Positions 7,812 to 16,474 are shown, numbered from the stretch's first letter. The stretch is DNA of 64,000 nucleotides from Mycobacterium aquaticum (GCF_002086485.1 NZ_MVHF01000002.1:62001-126000), one strand, 5' to 3'. The notes: generated by a model from the letters alone, not told the origin. Made by a program: numbers and translations.

Positions 7812-8275
7812 CGACGACGAGTGTATCGCTGGCAGATCTGGTCGGACTTGCAGGCGCAAGTCTTGGGCCGAGCGATTGGATCACCATCGATCAGGACCGA
7901 GTCGACACGTTCGCAGACGCCACGGACGACCATCAATGGATACATGTCGACGTCGAACGCGCCAACGCCGAGAGCCCGTTTGGTGGTCCGATCGCGCACG
8001 GCTATCTCACCCTTTCGCTGCTCATTCCGTTGTTCAGCCAAGTCCTGTCCGTCAATGACGTTGCAGCCGCGGTAAATTACGGTCTCAACAAGGTCCGCTT
8101 CCCAGCCCCGGTGCCTGTGGGCTCGAAGCTTCGCCTCAGCGGAGTGATCAATTCCGTCGACGAGATTCCCGGTGGTGTGCAGTTGACTGTCGACACCGTC
8201 ATCGAAGCCGAGGGCGCCGGCAAGCCGGTCTGCATTGCCCAGCCGGTTCTCAGATTCCTTGGCGACCAGGGCTGA
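7808..8275 (+). CDS. MaoC-like (R)-specific enoyl-CoA hydratase
   Basis: 155-aa hot-dog fold hydratase. The hydratase 2 motif is present near residue 40 (DATDDHQWIHVD, with the catalytic Asp and His), followed by FGGPIAHGYLTL, which contacts the CoA substrate. It hydrates trans-2-enoyl-CoA to (R)-3-hydroxyacyl-CoA. ATGA overlap with the amidohydrolase and an 18-bp gap to the acyl-CoA dehydrogenase place it firmly in the operon. Together with the SDR and acyl-CoA dehydrogenase it completes three of the four beta-oxidation steps. A thiolase is not encoded nearby. Confidence 0.88.
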   Translation: MTTTSVSLADLVGLAGASLGPSDWITIDQDRVDTFADATDDHQWIHVDVERANAESPFGGPIAHGYLTLSLLIPLFSQVLSVNDVAAAVNYGLNKVRFPAPVPVGSKLRLSGVINSVDEIPGGVQLTVDTVIEAEGAGKPVCIAQPVLRFLGDQG

Positions 8276-8293
8276 CGGCGGCAAGGAAGCACC

Positions 8294-9460
8294 ATGAGCC
8301 TGACTCCCCTCCCACGCACCATCTTCAACGAAGACCATGACACCTTTCGGGCAGCCGTCCGCGCATTCACCGAACGTGAGGTCGTACCGAATCTGCCCCG
8401 ATGGGCCGACCAGGAGCACATCGACCGCTCGCTCTGGCGCGAAGCTGCCGACATCGGCCTCTTGGGCATCGAAGTTCCCGAGCGTTTCGGTGGAGGAGGA
8501 GTCAAGGACTTCCGGTTCAACGCGATAGCGATCGAAGAATTGTGCGCGGTGGGCGCCACGTCGATCGCGATGGGGCTGACCAGCTTCAATGACTTGGTAG
8601 CTCCGTATTTTCTCGCGCTGGGTACCGACGCTCAGAAGCAGAGGTGGCTGCCACCGATGTGTCGCGGAGAAAAGATCGGCGCCATCGCGATGACCGAGCC
8701 GGGTACAGGTAGCGACCTCTCCGCAATAGCCAGCACAGCTGTTCCCGAGGAAAACGGATTCCGCCTCAACGGCTCAAAAACGTTCATCACCAACGGGATA
8801 CAGGCCGATGTCATACTTGTCGTCGCCAAGACCGATCCGACAGCAGGCCGGCGCGGCATCTCATTGCTCGTCGTCGAGGACGGCATGCCGGGTCTCACCA
8901 AGCAGGGGCCGCTGGCCAAGGTGGGGCTGCACGCACAAGACACCGCTGAGCTGCATTTCGACGATGTGCACGTGCCCGCCGAGAACCTGCTCGGCGAACT
9001 CAATATGGGCTTCAGCTATTTGCGGGGCAACCTTCCACAAGAGCGCTTGAACATCGCCGTCGGCTCAATGGCGTCGACGAACCGGGTCTTCGACATCGCG
9101 CTCGAATACGCGACACAGCGTCAAGCCTTCGGCCAACGAATCGCGGATTTTCAGGCCAACCGGTTCTATCTCGCCGAGCTGGCCACGGAAGTGCAGATCG
9201 CGCAGGTCTTCGTCGACCGCTGCATTCTCGACGCCGTCCACGGCCAGCTCGACGATGCGCACGCCGCCATGGCGAAGTGGTGGATCAGCGAGCTATACCT
9301 GAAGGTTGTTCAGCGCGCGGTGCAATTGCACGGAGGCTATGGGTTCATGGCTGAATACGCTGTCGCCCAGGAGTATCTCGACAGTCGGGCCGCCACACTC
9401 TACGGCGGCACTACAGAAATCATGAAGGAGATCATCGGTCGCCGGCTGGTCGCAACATAG
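8294..9460 (+). CDS. Acyl-CoA dehydrogenase
   Basis: 388-aa FAD-dependent acyl-CoA dehydrogenase of normal length. The signature AMTEPGTGSDLSAI and the C-terminal YGGTTEIMKEIIGRRL are present. The latter supplies the glutamate at the usual position of the catalytic base and the FAD-binding tail. The gene starts 18 bp after the MaoC stop with GCAAGGAAG just upstream of the ATG. It catalyses alpha,beta-dehydrogenation of an acyl-CoA, passing electrons to ETF. With the CoA ligase at the operon end it indicates activation of a carboxylic acid followed by a beta-oxidation round. Chain length or ring specificity is not readable. Confidence 0.93.
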   Translation: MSLTPLPRTIFNEDHDTFRAAVRAFTEREVVPNLPRWADQEHIDRSLWREAADIGLLGIEVPERFGGGGVKDFRFNAIAIEELCAVGATSIAMGLTSFNDLVAPYFLALGTDAQKQRWLPPMCRGEKIGAIAMTEPGTGSDLSAIASTAVPEENGFRLNGSKTFITNGIQADVILVVAKTDPTAGRRGISLLVVEDGMPGLTKQGPLAKVGLHAQDTAELHFDDVHVPAENLLGELNMGFSYLRGNLPQERLNIAVGSMASTNRVFDIALEYATQRQAFGQRIADFQANRFYLAELATEVQIAQVFVDRCILDAVHGQLDDAHAAMAKWWISELYLKVVQRAVQLHGGYGFMAEYAVAQEYLDSRAATLYGGTTEIMKEIIGRRLVAT

Positions 9461-9582
9461 CCACGGCTTACATCTACTTCTGACTGGTTCTCTGAGTGAG
9501 ACGCGTCCCGCGCCCCTGTCCACGTAGCCGTACGTCGGGGGATCTCCAACTGCCCGTACCGCACACCCTTCTGGAGGAACGC

Positions 9583-10578
9583 ATGGCTTTACCTGATGTT
9601 CTGTCGCGACCGCTCGCCCTGCCCGTGGTGGCCGCGCCGTTGTTCATCTCCTCGGTGCCCGAGCTCGTGATCGCGCAATGCCAAGCAGGTGTCGTGGGAT
9701 CATTTCCGGCGCTCAATGCACGCCCTTCATCACTGTTGGCCGACTGGCTGGACCGCATCGCCGACGAGAACGGTGCCTACGCGCGAACGCATCCCGAGAT
9801 GCCCGTCGCCCCATATGCAGTTAATCAAATCGTGCACCGCTCCAACGACCGGCTCGACCACGACATGAACGTCATCGTCGAACACCGCGTGCCGATCGTC
9901 ATCACCTCACTGGGCGCGCGCCCGGAGATCAACGACGCGGTCCACTCATACGGTGGGATTGTGCTGCATGACGTCATCAGCAACGAGTTCGCCCGCAAGG
10001 CAATCGACAAAGGCGCCGACGGAATCATTGCAGTGGCCGCCGGCGCGGGTGGGCACGCCGGAACGCAATCCCCGCTTGCGCTCATCCGTGAGATTCGGGA
10101 GTGGTTCGACGGCCCGCTACTGCTGTCAGGCGCTATCGCCCACGGCCGCTCGATTCTTGCCGCACTGGCCGCCGGTGCCGACTTTGCCTACATCGGCTCC
10201 GCATTTCTCTCGACTGTCGAGGCCAACGCCGCGCCCGCCTACAAGCAGATGATCGTCGACTCGACGGCCAAAGACATCGTCTACTCCAATTTGTTCACCG
10301 GAGTGCACGGCAATTACCTGCGCGGCAGCATCGCCGCTGCCGGACTGGACCCCGACGACCTGCCTGAGTCAGATCCCTCGGCAATGAACTTTGGCAGCGG
10401 CGGCAACATGAAAGCCAAAGCATGGAAAGACGTCTGGGGGTCCGGCCAGGGAATCGGCGCGATAAGAGAATCGCTGACGGTTGCACAACTCGTCACCCAA
10501 CTCAAAGCCCAGTATGACGAAGCCCGGGACCGTCTGGCCGCTACTGTTTTGTCGAATTCCTTGACCCCGGTTACATGA
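9583..10578 (+). CDS. Nitronate monooxygenase family (FMN) protein
   Basis: 331-aa TIM-barrel FMN enzyme of the nitronate monooxygenase/2-nitropropane dioxygenase family. Seen are the N-terminal PVVAAPLFISS, GVVGSFPALNAR, and the key GAGGHAGTQSP segment whose histidine is the usual catalytic base. The start follows CTGGAGGAAC; the longer upstream reading lacks an RBS. It is separated from the acyl-CoA dehydrogenase by 122 bp, so a second promoter is possible. In fatty-acid or aromatic operons of mycobacteria, members of this family often have no known nitro substrate. It may act as an enoyl reductase-like flavoprotein or detoxify a nitronate. Confidence 0.85.
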   Translation: MALPDVLSRPLALPVVAAPLFISSVPELVIAQCQAGVVGSFPALNARPSSLLADWLDRIADENGAYARTHPEMPVAPYAVNQIVHRSNDRLDHDMNVIVEHRVPIVITSLGARPEINDAVHSYGGIVLHDVISNEFARKAIDKGADGIIAVAAGAGGHAGTQSPLALIREIREWFDGPLLLSGAIAHGRSILAALAAGADFAYIGSAFLSTVEANAAPAYKQMIVDSTAKDIVYSNLFTGVHGNYLRGSIAAAGLDPDDLPESDPSAMNFGSGGNMKAKAWKDVWGSGQGIGAIRESLTVAQLVTQLKAQYDEARDRLAATVLSNSLTPVT

Positions 10579-10711
10579 CGCCAGCTGGTCGAGACAGACT
10601 TTGCCATCAGTGGCGGCACGAGACTCGGCGACCGTTGTGCCCCGAAATGCAGGCGTCCAACTACCGCCCCTAGGCATACCAGTCAGGCATGGCCAGCTAA
10701 GAAGGATGTCA

Positions 10712-12304
10712 ATGATCTTTTCCGCCTCGATCCGCGAGATCGACTTGCCCACAATCAATCTCGCGGACTTCGTACTGGCCGATGTGGATTCGCGCCCGTC
10801 GAAGCCCGCGTTGATAGATGCCGTCACCGGCCTCACGTTGACCTACAGCGAACTGGACGAGATGTCCGCACGTGTGGCCGGCGGGCTCGTGAGCGACGGA
10901 GTTCGTCCGGGTGACGTAGTCGCCCTGATCAGCCACAACCAGCCGATGTACGCGGTGGCCGTCTACGCGATCCTGCGGGCCGGGGCTGTCGTCAGCCCTG
11001 TCAATCCGCTGCTGAACGGTTCAGAGATCAGCAAGCAGCTGACGACGGCCCGCGCCAAAGCCGTCGTAGCGGCGACCGGGGGCGACTGGCTTGCCCAAGC
11101 GGTTGCGGGTACACAAGTTGAGACCTGCTACTCGTTCGACGACTCTGCCGTCACACGCTCCTTCCGCGCTCTTCTCTCGTCGGCACCCGCGGTTTCCTAC
11201 CAGCCTGCGTCGACGAATGATATTGCGGCACTGCCTTTCTCGAGCGGGACAAGTGGAACCAGTAAGGGGGTGATGCTAAGTCACGGCAACCTCGTCGCGA
11301 ATCTGATACAGCTTCGTGATTGCTGGTCGCTGGATGCCGAAGCAGTCGTATGCGCAGCGATGCCGCTGTATCACATCTACGGGTTCACGGTGATACTGAA
11401 CTCGGCGATTCTTGCGGGCGGCACGGTGATCACCATGCCGCGCTTCGATCTTCGTAGCTACCTGGAAATAGTGCAGAACTACCGTGTTACGCTCGGACAC
11501 CTGGCACCGCCACTCGTCCTGGCCTTGGCGACGGCTGCTGAAGTGGACCAGTACGATCTGACGTCGATGACGAGGGCGATATCCGGGGCAGCCCCGCTGG
11601 ATGAGGAACTCGCTGCGCGCGTCGAGGAACGAACCGGCATTCGTATCCGCCAGGGATACGGCATGACTGAGGCCAGTCCGGGGACCCACGGCGCACCGTC
11701 GGATGAGTTCGTCGCAATACCGGCGGGGAGTATCGGTCACCTCCTGTCGGGTACCACGGCCCGGATCGTTGACCCGGCTACCGGCGAGGACGTCGGCGAT
11801 GGAAGCGCTGGCGAGCTGTGGGTTCGAGGACCCCAGATCATGCAGGGCTATCTGGGACTTCCCGAGGAAACGAAGGCCACGCTCGTTGATGGATGGCTGC
11901 GGACCGGCGACGTCGTCGAGCATCGCGACGGTTGCTTCTACGTCGTCGACCGTCTGAAGGAGTTGATCAAATACAAGGGCTATCAAGTCGCGCCCGCAGA
12001 ACTCGAGGCTCTGCTGTTGCAGCACCCGCAGATCGCGGATGCAGCGGTAATCGGATTGCCGGACCTCGTTGTAGGTGAGTTGCCGATCGCCTATGTGGTG
12101 CATTGTGCCGCCTACCCCGGTCCGTCGGACGCAGACGCAATCATCGCGTGGGTGGCTGAGCGCGTCGCACCCTACAAGAAGATTCGACGGGTGGAGTTCA
12201 TCGAACGCATTCCGAAATCGCCCGCGGGCAAGATCCTTCGCCGCGTGCTGAGGGACCTTTCAAGGGAAGACCAGGAGACGGAAGCCCACGAGCTGCGGCT
12301 CTGA
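10712..12304 (+). CDS. AMP-dependent acyl/aryl-CoA ligase (4-coumarate-CoA ligase-like)
   Basis: 530-aa ANL-superfamily adenylating enzyme. The P-loop is SSGTSGTSKGVMLSHGN (the usual third Thr is Ser), followed by GYGMTEASPG, the TGD and YKGYQVAPAELE hinge region and the terminal catalytic lysine in KSPAGKILRR. It activates a carboxylic acid with ATP and CoA. Length and motifs resemble 4-coumarate-CoA ligase-like proteins more than acetyl-CoA synthetases. Of the two close ATGs (10706 and 10712) the second has the AAGAAGG RBS at a proper 6-nt spacing. It is the last gene of the 6-12 kb operon, 133 bp from its neighbour, and supplies the CoA ester for the upstream enzymes. Confidence 0.9.
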   Translation: MIFSASIREIDLPTINLADFVLADVDSRPSKPALIDAVTGLTLTYSELDEMSARVAGGLVSDGVRPGDVVALISHNQPMYAVAVYAILRAGAVVSPVNPLLNGSEISKQLTTARAKAVVAATGGDWLAQAVAGTQVETCYSFDDSAVTRSFRALLSSAPAVSYQPASTNDIAALPFSSGTSGTSKGVMLSHGNLVANLIQLRDCWSLDAEAVVCAAMPLYHIYGFTVILNSAILAGGTVITMPRFDLRSYLEIVQNYRVTLGHLAPPLVLALATAAEVDQYDLTSMTRAISGAAPLDEELAARVEERTGIRIRQGYGMTEASPGTHGAPSDEFVAIPAGSIGHLLSGTTARIVDPATGEDVGDGSAGELWVRGPQIMQGYLGLPEETKATLVDGWLRTGDVVEHRDGCFYVVDRLKELIKYKGYQVAPAELEALLLQHPQIADAAVIGLPDLVVGELPIAYVVHCAAYPGPSDADAIIAWVAERVAPYKKIRRVEFIERIPKSPAGKILRRVLRDLSREDQETEAHELRL

Positions 12305-12621
12305 ACGGAAGTCTTTGTTTGTGCCTACTCGCCCACAGAGGAGTGATCGCGCGGCGGATCGTCACTGTCTACGCGAAGACTGCGCGATCATACCCAGAGG
12401 CCATCCCACGCCTCGCGGGGCATTCGATAATCATCGATAACTACAACTATTGATGAGCTCATCGATTATGTGAGGAGGGAATGCAAATGAATCTCGTGGG
12501 ACGCCAACGTCCCGATTTGTACCGAAAGACAGCAGCACGATGGACGGTCGTACGGCGGCCACCGCGCCGTTCTATGGACCCACCGGTGCGTGCGGGATCG
12601 AGGGCTCCGGGTAGGCGTCGG
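12305..12621. other. Intergenic region with an orphan promoter/RBS
   Basis: 317 bp between the CoA ligase and the convergent pcaC. It contains the AT-rich operator-like dyad at 12444-12465 and then a strong RBS (GAGGAGGG, 12473-12480) followed at once by an ATG at 12481. The frame that follows (115 codons) runs into antisense pcaC and does not look coding. A 24-codon GC3-rich frame starts at 12540. This looks like a regulated promoter whose original gene has been lost. Confidence 0.5.
12444..12465 (-). promoter_or_regulatory. Operator-like dyad, copy 2 (orphan promoter)
   Basis: The reverse complement matches 18 of 22 bases of 5895-5916. It contains the perfect 12-bp palindrome GATGAGCTCATC (12452-12463). 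A neighbouring inverted repeat, CATCGATA with TATTGATG, overlaps it on the left. It lies about 15 bp upstream of the orphan RBS/ATG at 12473-12483. Confidence 0.55.
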
Positions 12622-13011
12622 TCACGGTGTGTTATCCCCGCTGAAGAGGGTTTCTTGTGCGATGCGGAATGCTGTGTTGGCGTCTGGCACGCCGCAGTAG
12701 ATCGCGGTCTGCAACAGCACTTCCTTGATTTCATCGTCGGTGAGCCCGTTGGTGCGTGCGGCGCGGAGGTGCATGGCCAGTTCTTCGTGGTGTCCGCGTG
12801 CGATGAGCGCGGTGAGTGTGATCAGTGAGCGGGCGCGGCGGTCTAGTCCGGGCCGCGTCCAGATTGATCCCCAGGCGTATTCGGTGATGAGCGTTTGGAA
12901 ATCCGCGGTGAAGTCGGTGGTGTGCGCGATGGCGCGGTCGACGTGGTCGTCGCCGAGTACAGCGCGTCGCACGACCATGCCGGCGTCGTATCGGTCGGCT
13001 GGGTCGGTCAT
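12622..13011 (-). CDS. pcaC: 4-carboxymuconolactone decarboxylase
   Basis: 129-aa AhpD-like helical enzyme. It decarboxylates gamma-carboxymuconolactone to beta-ketoadipate enol-lactone in the protocatechuate branch of the beta-ketoadipate pathway. The family segment WTRPGLDRRARSLITL, the central ARGHHEELAMHL and the C-terminal YCGVPDANTAF are all present. It is the last gene of pcaH-G-B-C, with a 4-nt overlap with pcaB. In many actinobacteria this activity is fused to PcaD as PcaL. Here it is a stand-alone decarboxylase and no enol-lactone hydrolase gene follows. Confidence 0.93.
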   Translation of the reverse strand: MTDPADRYDAGMVVRRAVLGDDHVDRAIAHTTDFTADFQTLITEYAWGSIWTRPGLDRRARSLITLTALIARGHHEELAMHLRAARTNGLTDDEIKEVLLQTAIYCGVPDANTAFRIAQETLFSGDNTP

Positions 13012-14273
13012 AGCGGACTCCGTTGCGTGCTGGCCAGTAACTCTGTGGCGGTGAGGTAGAACTCGGCCCGCGCGAGGGCGGCGTCGATGATCTGGTCGCC
13101 GATACCGAGGTAGGTTGTCGTTGCTGGTTTTTCCAGTAGTGATGCGATGGCTCGTTGTTCTCCGGATACGTCTGTTGCGGCGAGATTGGCCGCCATGCGA
13201 TGGGTGTCGACACTTAGGCCCGCGAGGAGGTCGCTGGTGTGCGATGCCGCGACTACGGTCCGCCGACCCAGAATTCGCAGGGTGTCCCATTCGGCGTGCC
13301 AGGCGCCGTCGGCGCGTTCGTCGTTGTGCAATCCAGCGGCGGTGTGCAGAGTGGCCGCCAACGGTGGTGCGGTGATTGCGGTGCGGCGAAGCAACACCGA
13401 CAGCACGGGGTTGGTTTTGTTGGGCATCGTCGACGATCCGCCGCGGCCCGGCTCGGCGGGCTCGGCCAGTTCCCCGATCTCGGGTCGGCCGAGTGTCACC
13501 ACGTCGGCGGCGATGCGTCCCCACGCGTCGGTGCAGCCGACGAACGCGTCGCCGATCGAGGTGACCGGTGCGCGAACGGTGTGCCAGGGCAAACGGCGGT
13601 CCAAACCCAGTGTGTCGGCGGTGAAATCAGCCAGCCGGATCGCGACGTCGGTCGCGTCCGCAGCACCAAGCATCAGGGTCGCCATCTCCACCGATGCGGC
13701 CAAGGTGCCGGCAGCTCCGCCGACCTGGACGGGGGTGCGTACCTGTGTGACCACGTCGGCCGCGTCGCAGACACCGTTGAGCCAGGCAGCGGCCTTGACA
13801 CCGAAGGTTGTCGGGATCGCCGGTTGCGTCAGGGTGCGACCCACCATCGCGGTGGCGCGATGTGTGCGCGCGAGGTTGCCAAGGTGGCGCAACTGGGTGG
13901 CCAACTCGCCGCGCACCCGGCGCAGGGCCTCGCGCATCGTCACCATCAGTGCGGTGTCGAGCACGTCTTGACTGGTCAATCCGCGGTGGATCCATCGCCG
14001 CGTCGGCTCGGGGGCCCGTTGACGTAGCAGCACGACCAGGGGGATGACAGGGTTCGCGCCGTCGTCGGCGGCCTCGACGAGCGCCGCGAGGTCGGTGTCG
14101 TCGATGAGGGTGTGCAGATCACAGTCGGCGGCATTCGAGGGGATCAGGGCGTTGGCGGCGAGGCCCGACAGCCATGCGGACTCGACGTCCACCATGGCGT
14201 GCAGCACCGCGCTGTCGGTGAGCAGTCGACCGCCTCGCTGATCTCCGGGCCACAGTAGGTTGGTCACGGTCAC
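13008..14273 (-). CDS. pcaB: 3-carboxy-cis,cis-muconate cycloisomerase
   Basis: 421-aa member of the fumarase/aspartase superfamily. It cyclises beta-carboxymuconate to gamma-carboxymuconolactone. The superfamily signature GGSSTMPNKTNPV lies near residue 278, with TSQDVLDTA near residue 100 and the HRATAMVGRTLTQ block near residue 138. Length is a little below the 450 aa usual for the family. It overlaps pcaG and pcaC by 4 nt each, so the pca genes are translationally coupled. Confidence 0.93.
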   Translation of the reverse strand: MTVTNLLWPGDQRGGRLLTDSAVLHAMVDVESAWLSGLAANALIPSNAADCDLHTLIDDTDLAALVEAADDGANPVIPLVVLLRQRAPEPTRRWIHRGLTSQDVLDTALMVTMREALRRVRGELATQLRHLGNLARTHRATAMVGRTLTQPAIPTTFGVKAAAWLNGVCDAADVVTQVRTPVQVGGAAGTLAASVEMATLMLGAADATDVAIRLADFTADTLGLDRRLPWHTVRAPVTSIGDAFVGCTDAWGRIAADVVTLGRPEIGELAEPAEPGRGGSSTMPNKTNPVLSVLLRRTAITAPPLAATLHTAAGLHNDERADGAWHAEWDTLRILGRRTVVAASHTSDLLAGLSVDTHRMAANLAATDVSGEQRAIASLLEKPATTTYLGIGDQIIDAALARAEFYLTATELLASTQRSPL

Positions 14274-14821
14274 GACCTCGGATAGGTCAGGAAGACCGTT
14301 TCTTCTGCGCCTTGCAGACGGATGTCGAATCGGTAACCGGTGGAATCGGATTGGCAGATCAGTGTGCTACGGCGGTCGTCGTCGAGGCGGGCGAGCAGGG
14401 GGTCACCTGCGAGGTTTGCGTGCGGCAGATAGGCGCGGGTGAACAGCGCGTCGAGCAGGCCGCGGGCGAATACGGTGGTGGCGAAAAAGGGTGCCTGACC
14501 GGGACCGGTGCTGCCGGGGGTGATGGTGCTCAGGCTGTAATGGCCGGCTGTGTCGGTGGCTGCGCGGCCCCAGCCTGTGAAAGCCCATCCGTCGCGGTGC
14601 AGCGATCCCGCCTCGGAGACGATCGCGCCGGTGTCATCGGCCTGCCATACCTCGATGAGCGCATCGGGCACCGGGGCTCCCGCACCGTCAAAGACGTTGC
14701 CGTGCAACCTGATCGCGTTGCGATGGCCGGTCACGGCTAGTTCATTGTCGCCGGGGTAGCACAGTCCATAGTGGAAGAACGGGCCCACGGTCTGACCAGG
14801 GGTCGGGTGCAGCTCAGGCAT
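14270..14821 (-). CDS. pcaG: Protocatechuate 3,4-dioxygenase, alpha subunit
   Basis: 183-aa intradiol dioxygenase alpha chain. The N-terminus MPELHPTPGQTVGPFFHYGL is the usual PcaG opening. The beta-sandwich core includes GAPVPDALIEVWQADDTG and GRAATDTAGHYSL. The alpha subunit does not bind iron itself but forms the active site with PcaH. It overlaps the pcaH stop by 8 nt. The heterodimer cleaves protocatechuate to 3-carboxy-cis,cis-muconate. Confidence 0.94.
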   Translation of the reverse strand: MPELHPTPGQTVGPFFHYGLCYPGDNELAVTGHRNAIRLHGNVFDGAGAPVPDALIEVWQADDTGAIVSEAGSLHRDGWAFTGWGRAATDTAGHYSLSTITPGSTGPGQAPFFATTVFARGLLDALFTRAYLPHANLAGDPLLARLDDDRRSTLICQSDSTGYRFDIRLQGAEETVFLTYPRS

Positions 14822-15581
14822 CGGCGTCCTTATCGATCGGGGTGCGTCGGGCGCCGTCGAGCACGATGTCGAACCGGTAGCCGGTGGCGTATTCGGGCTG
14901 GGTGAGGTCGTGGTCGTAGGTGGCCACGAGACGCTCGCGTGCCGCCGGATCGGTGATCGACTGGTAGATGGGGTCGAGGGCGAACAGCGGGTCGCCGGGA
15001 AAGTACATCTGCGTCACGAGTCGCTGCGTGAACTGTGTGCCGAACAGCGAGAAGTGCACGTGTGCCGGGCGCCAGGCGTTGAGGTGATTGCGCCACGGAT
15101 AGGGCCCGGGTTTGACGGTCAGAAACCGGTAGCGACCGTCGGCATCGGTGATGCACCGTCCAGCACCGGTGAAGTTGGGATCCAGCGGTGCAGGGTGCTG
15201 GTCGCGTTGGTGAATGTAGCGGCCGGCGGCGTTGGCTTGCCAGATCTCGACGAGCTGCCCGGGGATCGGGCGTCCCCGTGTGTCGGTGACGCGTCCTGCG
15301 ATGGCGATGCGTTCCCCGATCGGTTCGCCCGTGTGTCCGACGGTGAGGTCGGCGTCCAGGGGGGCGACGTCGCGCGCGCCGAAGCACGGCGCGGACAGTT
15401 CGAGGTCGTGCGGATCGGCCAGCAGCATCGGGTTGTTCGGGTGGCGCAGGATGCTGCTGCGATAAGGCGCATAGTCGAGCCGCGGCTGCACACCCGCGTG
15501 GCGTGCGCCGCCGATCGCAGCGATCTCGGCGGAGATGTCGTGTTGGGATGCCAGCGTTGTGGTATCCGCCAGGGCGGTCAT
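14814..15581 (-). CDS. pcaH: Protocatechuate 3,4-dioxygenase, beta subunit
   Basis: 255-aa iron-binding subunit of the intradiol ring-cleavage dioxygenase. The Fe(III) ligand pattern is visible: tyrosines in GRYIHQ and GPYPWRN, and the two histidines in RPAHVHFSLFG. The N-terminal PCA-beta region (LDYAPYRSSILRHPNNP) is complete. The start at 15581 (MTALADTT) is preferred to a longer reading, which would extend over the operator at 15623-15645. First gene of the pcaHGBC operon, divergent from the IclR regulator, and presumably controlled through the palindrome between them. Confidence 0.93.
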   Translation of the reverse strand: MTALADTTTLASQHDISAEIAAIGGARHAGVQPRLDYAPYRSSILRHPNNPMLLADPHDLELSAPCFGARDVAPLDADLTVGHTGEPIGERIAIAGRVTDTRGRPIPGQLVEIWQANAAGRYIHQRDQHPAPLDPNFTGAGRCITDADGRYRFLTVKPGPYPWRNHLNAWRPAHVHFSLFGTQFTQRLVTQMYFPGDPLFALDPIYQSITDPAARERLVATYDHDLTQPEYATGYRFDIVLDGARRTPIDKDADA

Positions 15582-15622
15582 ACCCGCTGACGCTAGCCAC
15601 AGTGGTGCGTGACCCCGAGCCT

Positions 15623-15645
15623 GTGCTTTCATTCAGTGAAAGCAC
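15623..15645. promoter_or_regulatory. IclR-type operator between pcaH and the regulator
   Basis: GTGCTTTCA-TTCAG-TGAAAGCAC is a perfect 9-bp inverted repeat with a 5-nt spacer. It sits 41 bp upstream of the pcaH start and 24 bp upstream of the regulator's ATG. A related sequence occurs in front of pobA (23936-23954). Confidence 0.75.
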
Positions 15646-15669
15646 TGGGCGTCCGGATGGAGGTGACGC

Positions 15670-16452
15670 ATGGCCGGCAACATTTCGCAGGCTGGTCAAT
15701 CCGTGGCGTCCCGAACGTTGTCGCTGCTCGGGGCGTTCGACACCACGCACCGGCGGCTCACGTTGACCGAGATGGCCCGCCGCGCCGACCTCCCCGTACC
15801 GACGGCATATCGGTTGGTCAACGAACTCCAGGAGTGGGGCGCGTTGACCCGCACGGCGACCGGCGAATACGTGATCGGACGCCGCCTGTGGGACGTGGGT
15901 TTACTGGCGCCGACGCAGACCGGTCTGCGCGAGATCGCCTCACCGTTCCTGCACGACCTGTACGGGGCGACGCTGTCCACGGTCCACCTCGCCGTCCGCG
16001 AGGGCACACAGGCCTTGTACCTGGACCGGCTCGCCGGCCACGCCTCGGTCCCCGTGGTGTCCAAGATCGGCTCACGACTTCCGTTGCACGCCACGGGTGT
16101 TGGCAAGGTGCTACTTGCGTACGCACCGGCGAGTGTCCAAGCCGAGGTGTTGTCGCACTTACAGCGGGTGACAGCGCACACCGTCGTCCACGCAGGCGTC
16201 CTGAAAGCCCAACTGGCAAGGGTGCACCGCGATGGCTACGCCACGACGGTAGAGGAGATGACGCTGGGCGCGTGTTCGGTGGCGGTGCCGGTCTTCCGTG
16301 AGGAAACCGTGGTGGCAGCACTGGGCCTGGTGGTCCCCACCCTCAAACGTGACAAGCTGCGCTTGGTATCGGCATTGCACGTTGCAGCACAGGGGATTTC
16401 GCGAAGCCTGTGCGGAGCAACGCCTGGAACTGCCAGACCGACGTTTGGTTGA
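15670..16452 (+). CDS. IclR-family regulator of pca genes
   Basis: 260-aa IclR regulator. The N-terminal winged HTH covers about residues 10-75 (TLTEMARRADLPVPTAYRLV). The C-terminal effector domain has the usual LPLHATGVGKVLLAY and GACSVAVPVF motifs. A GGAGGTGA RBS precedes the ATG. It is divergent from pcaH with a strong palindrome in the gap, so it is a PcaR/PobR-type regulator of protocatechuate (and, by operator similarity, 4-hydroxybenzoate) catabolism. Whether it activates or represses cannot be read. A symbol is withheld because orthology to PcaR is not proven. Confidence 0.88.
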   Translation: MAGNISQAGQSVASRTLSLLGAFDTTHRRLTLTEMARRADLPVPTAYRLVNELQEWGALTRTATGEYVIGRRLWDVGLLAPTQTGLREIASPFLHDLYGATLSTVHLAVREGTQALYLDRLAGHASVPVVSKIGSRLPLHATGVGKVLLAYAPASVQAEVLSHLQRVTAHTVVHAGVLKAQLARVHRDGYATTVEEMTLGACSVAVPVFREETVVAALGLVVPTLKRDKLRLVSALHVAAQGISRSLCGATPGTARPTFG

Positions 16453-16474
16453 CCGGCGTCATCAGCATAACCCG

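Noticed and set aside
12481..12828. 115-aa frame behind the strong RBS at 12473
   Set aside because: Two thirds of it is antisense to pcaC and its composition is not protein-like; kept only as an orphan start.
13147..13971. 274-aa + strand frame across pcaB
   Set aside because: Shadow of pcaB; the minus strand has complete family motifs and operon overlaps.
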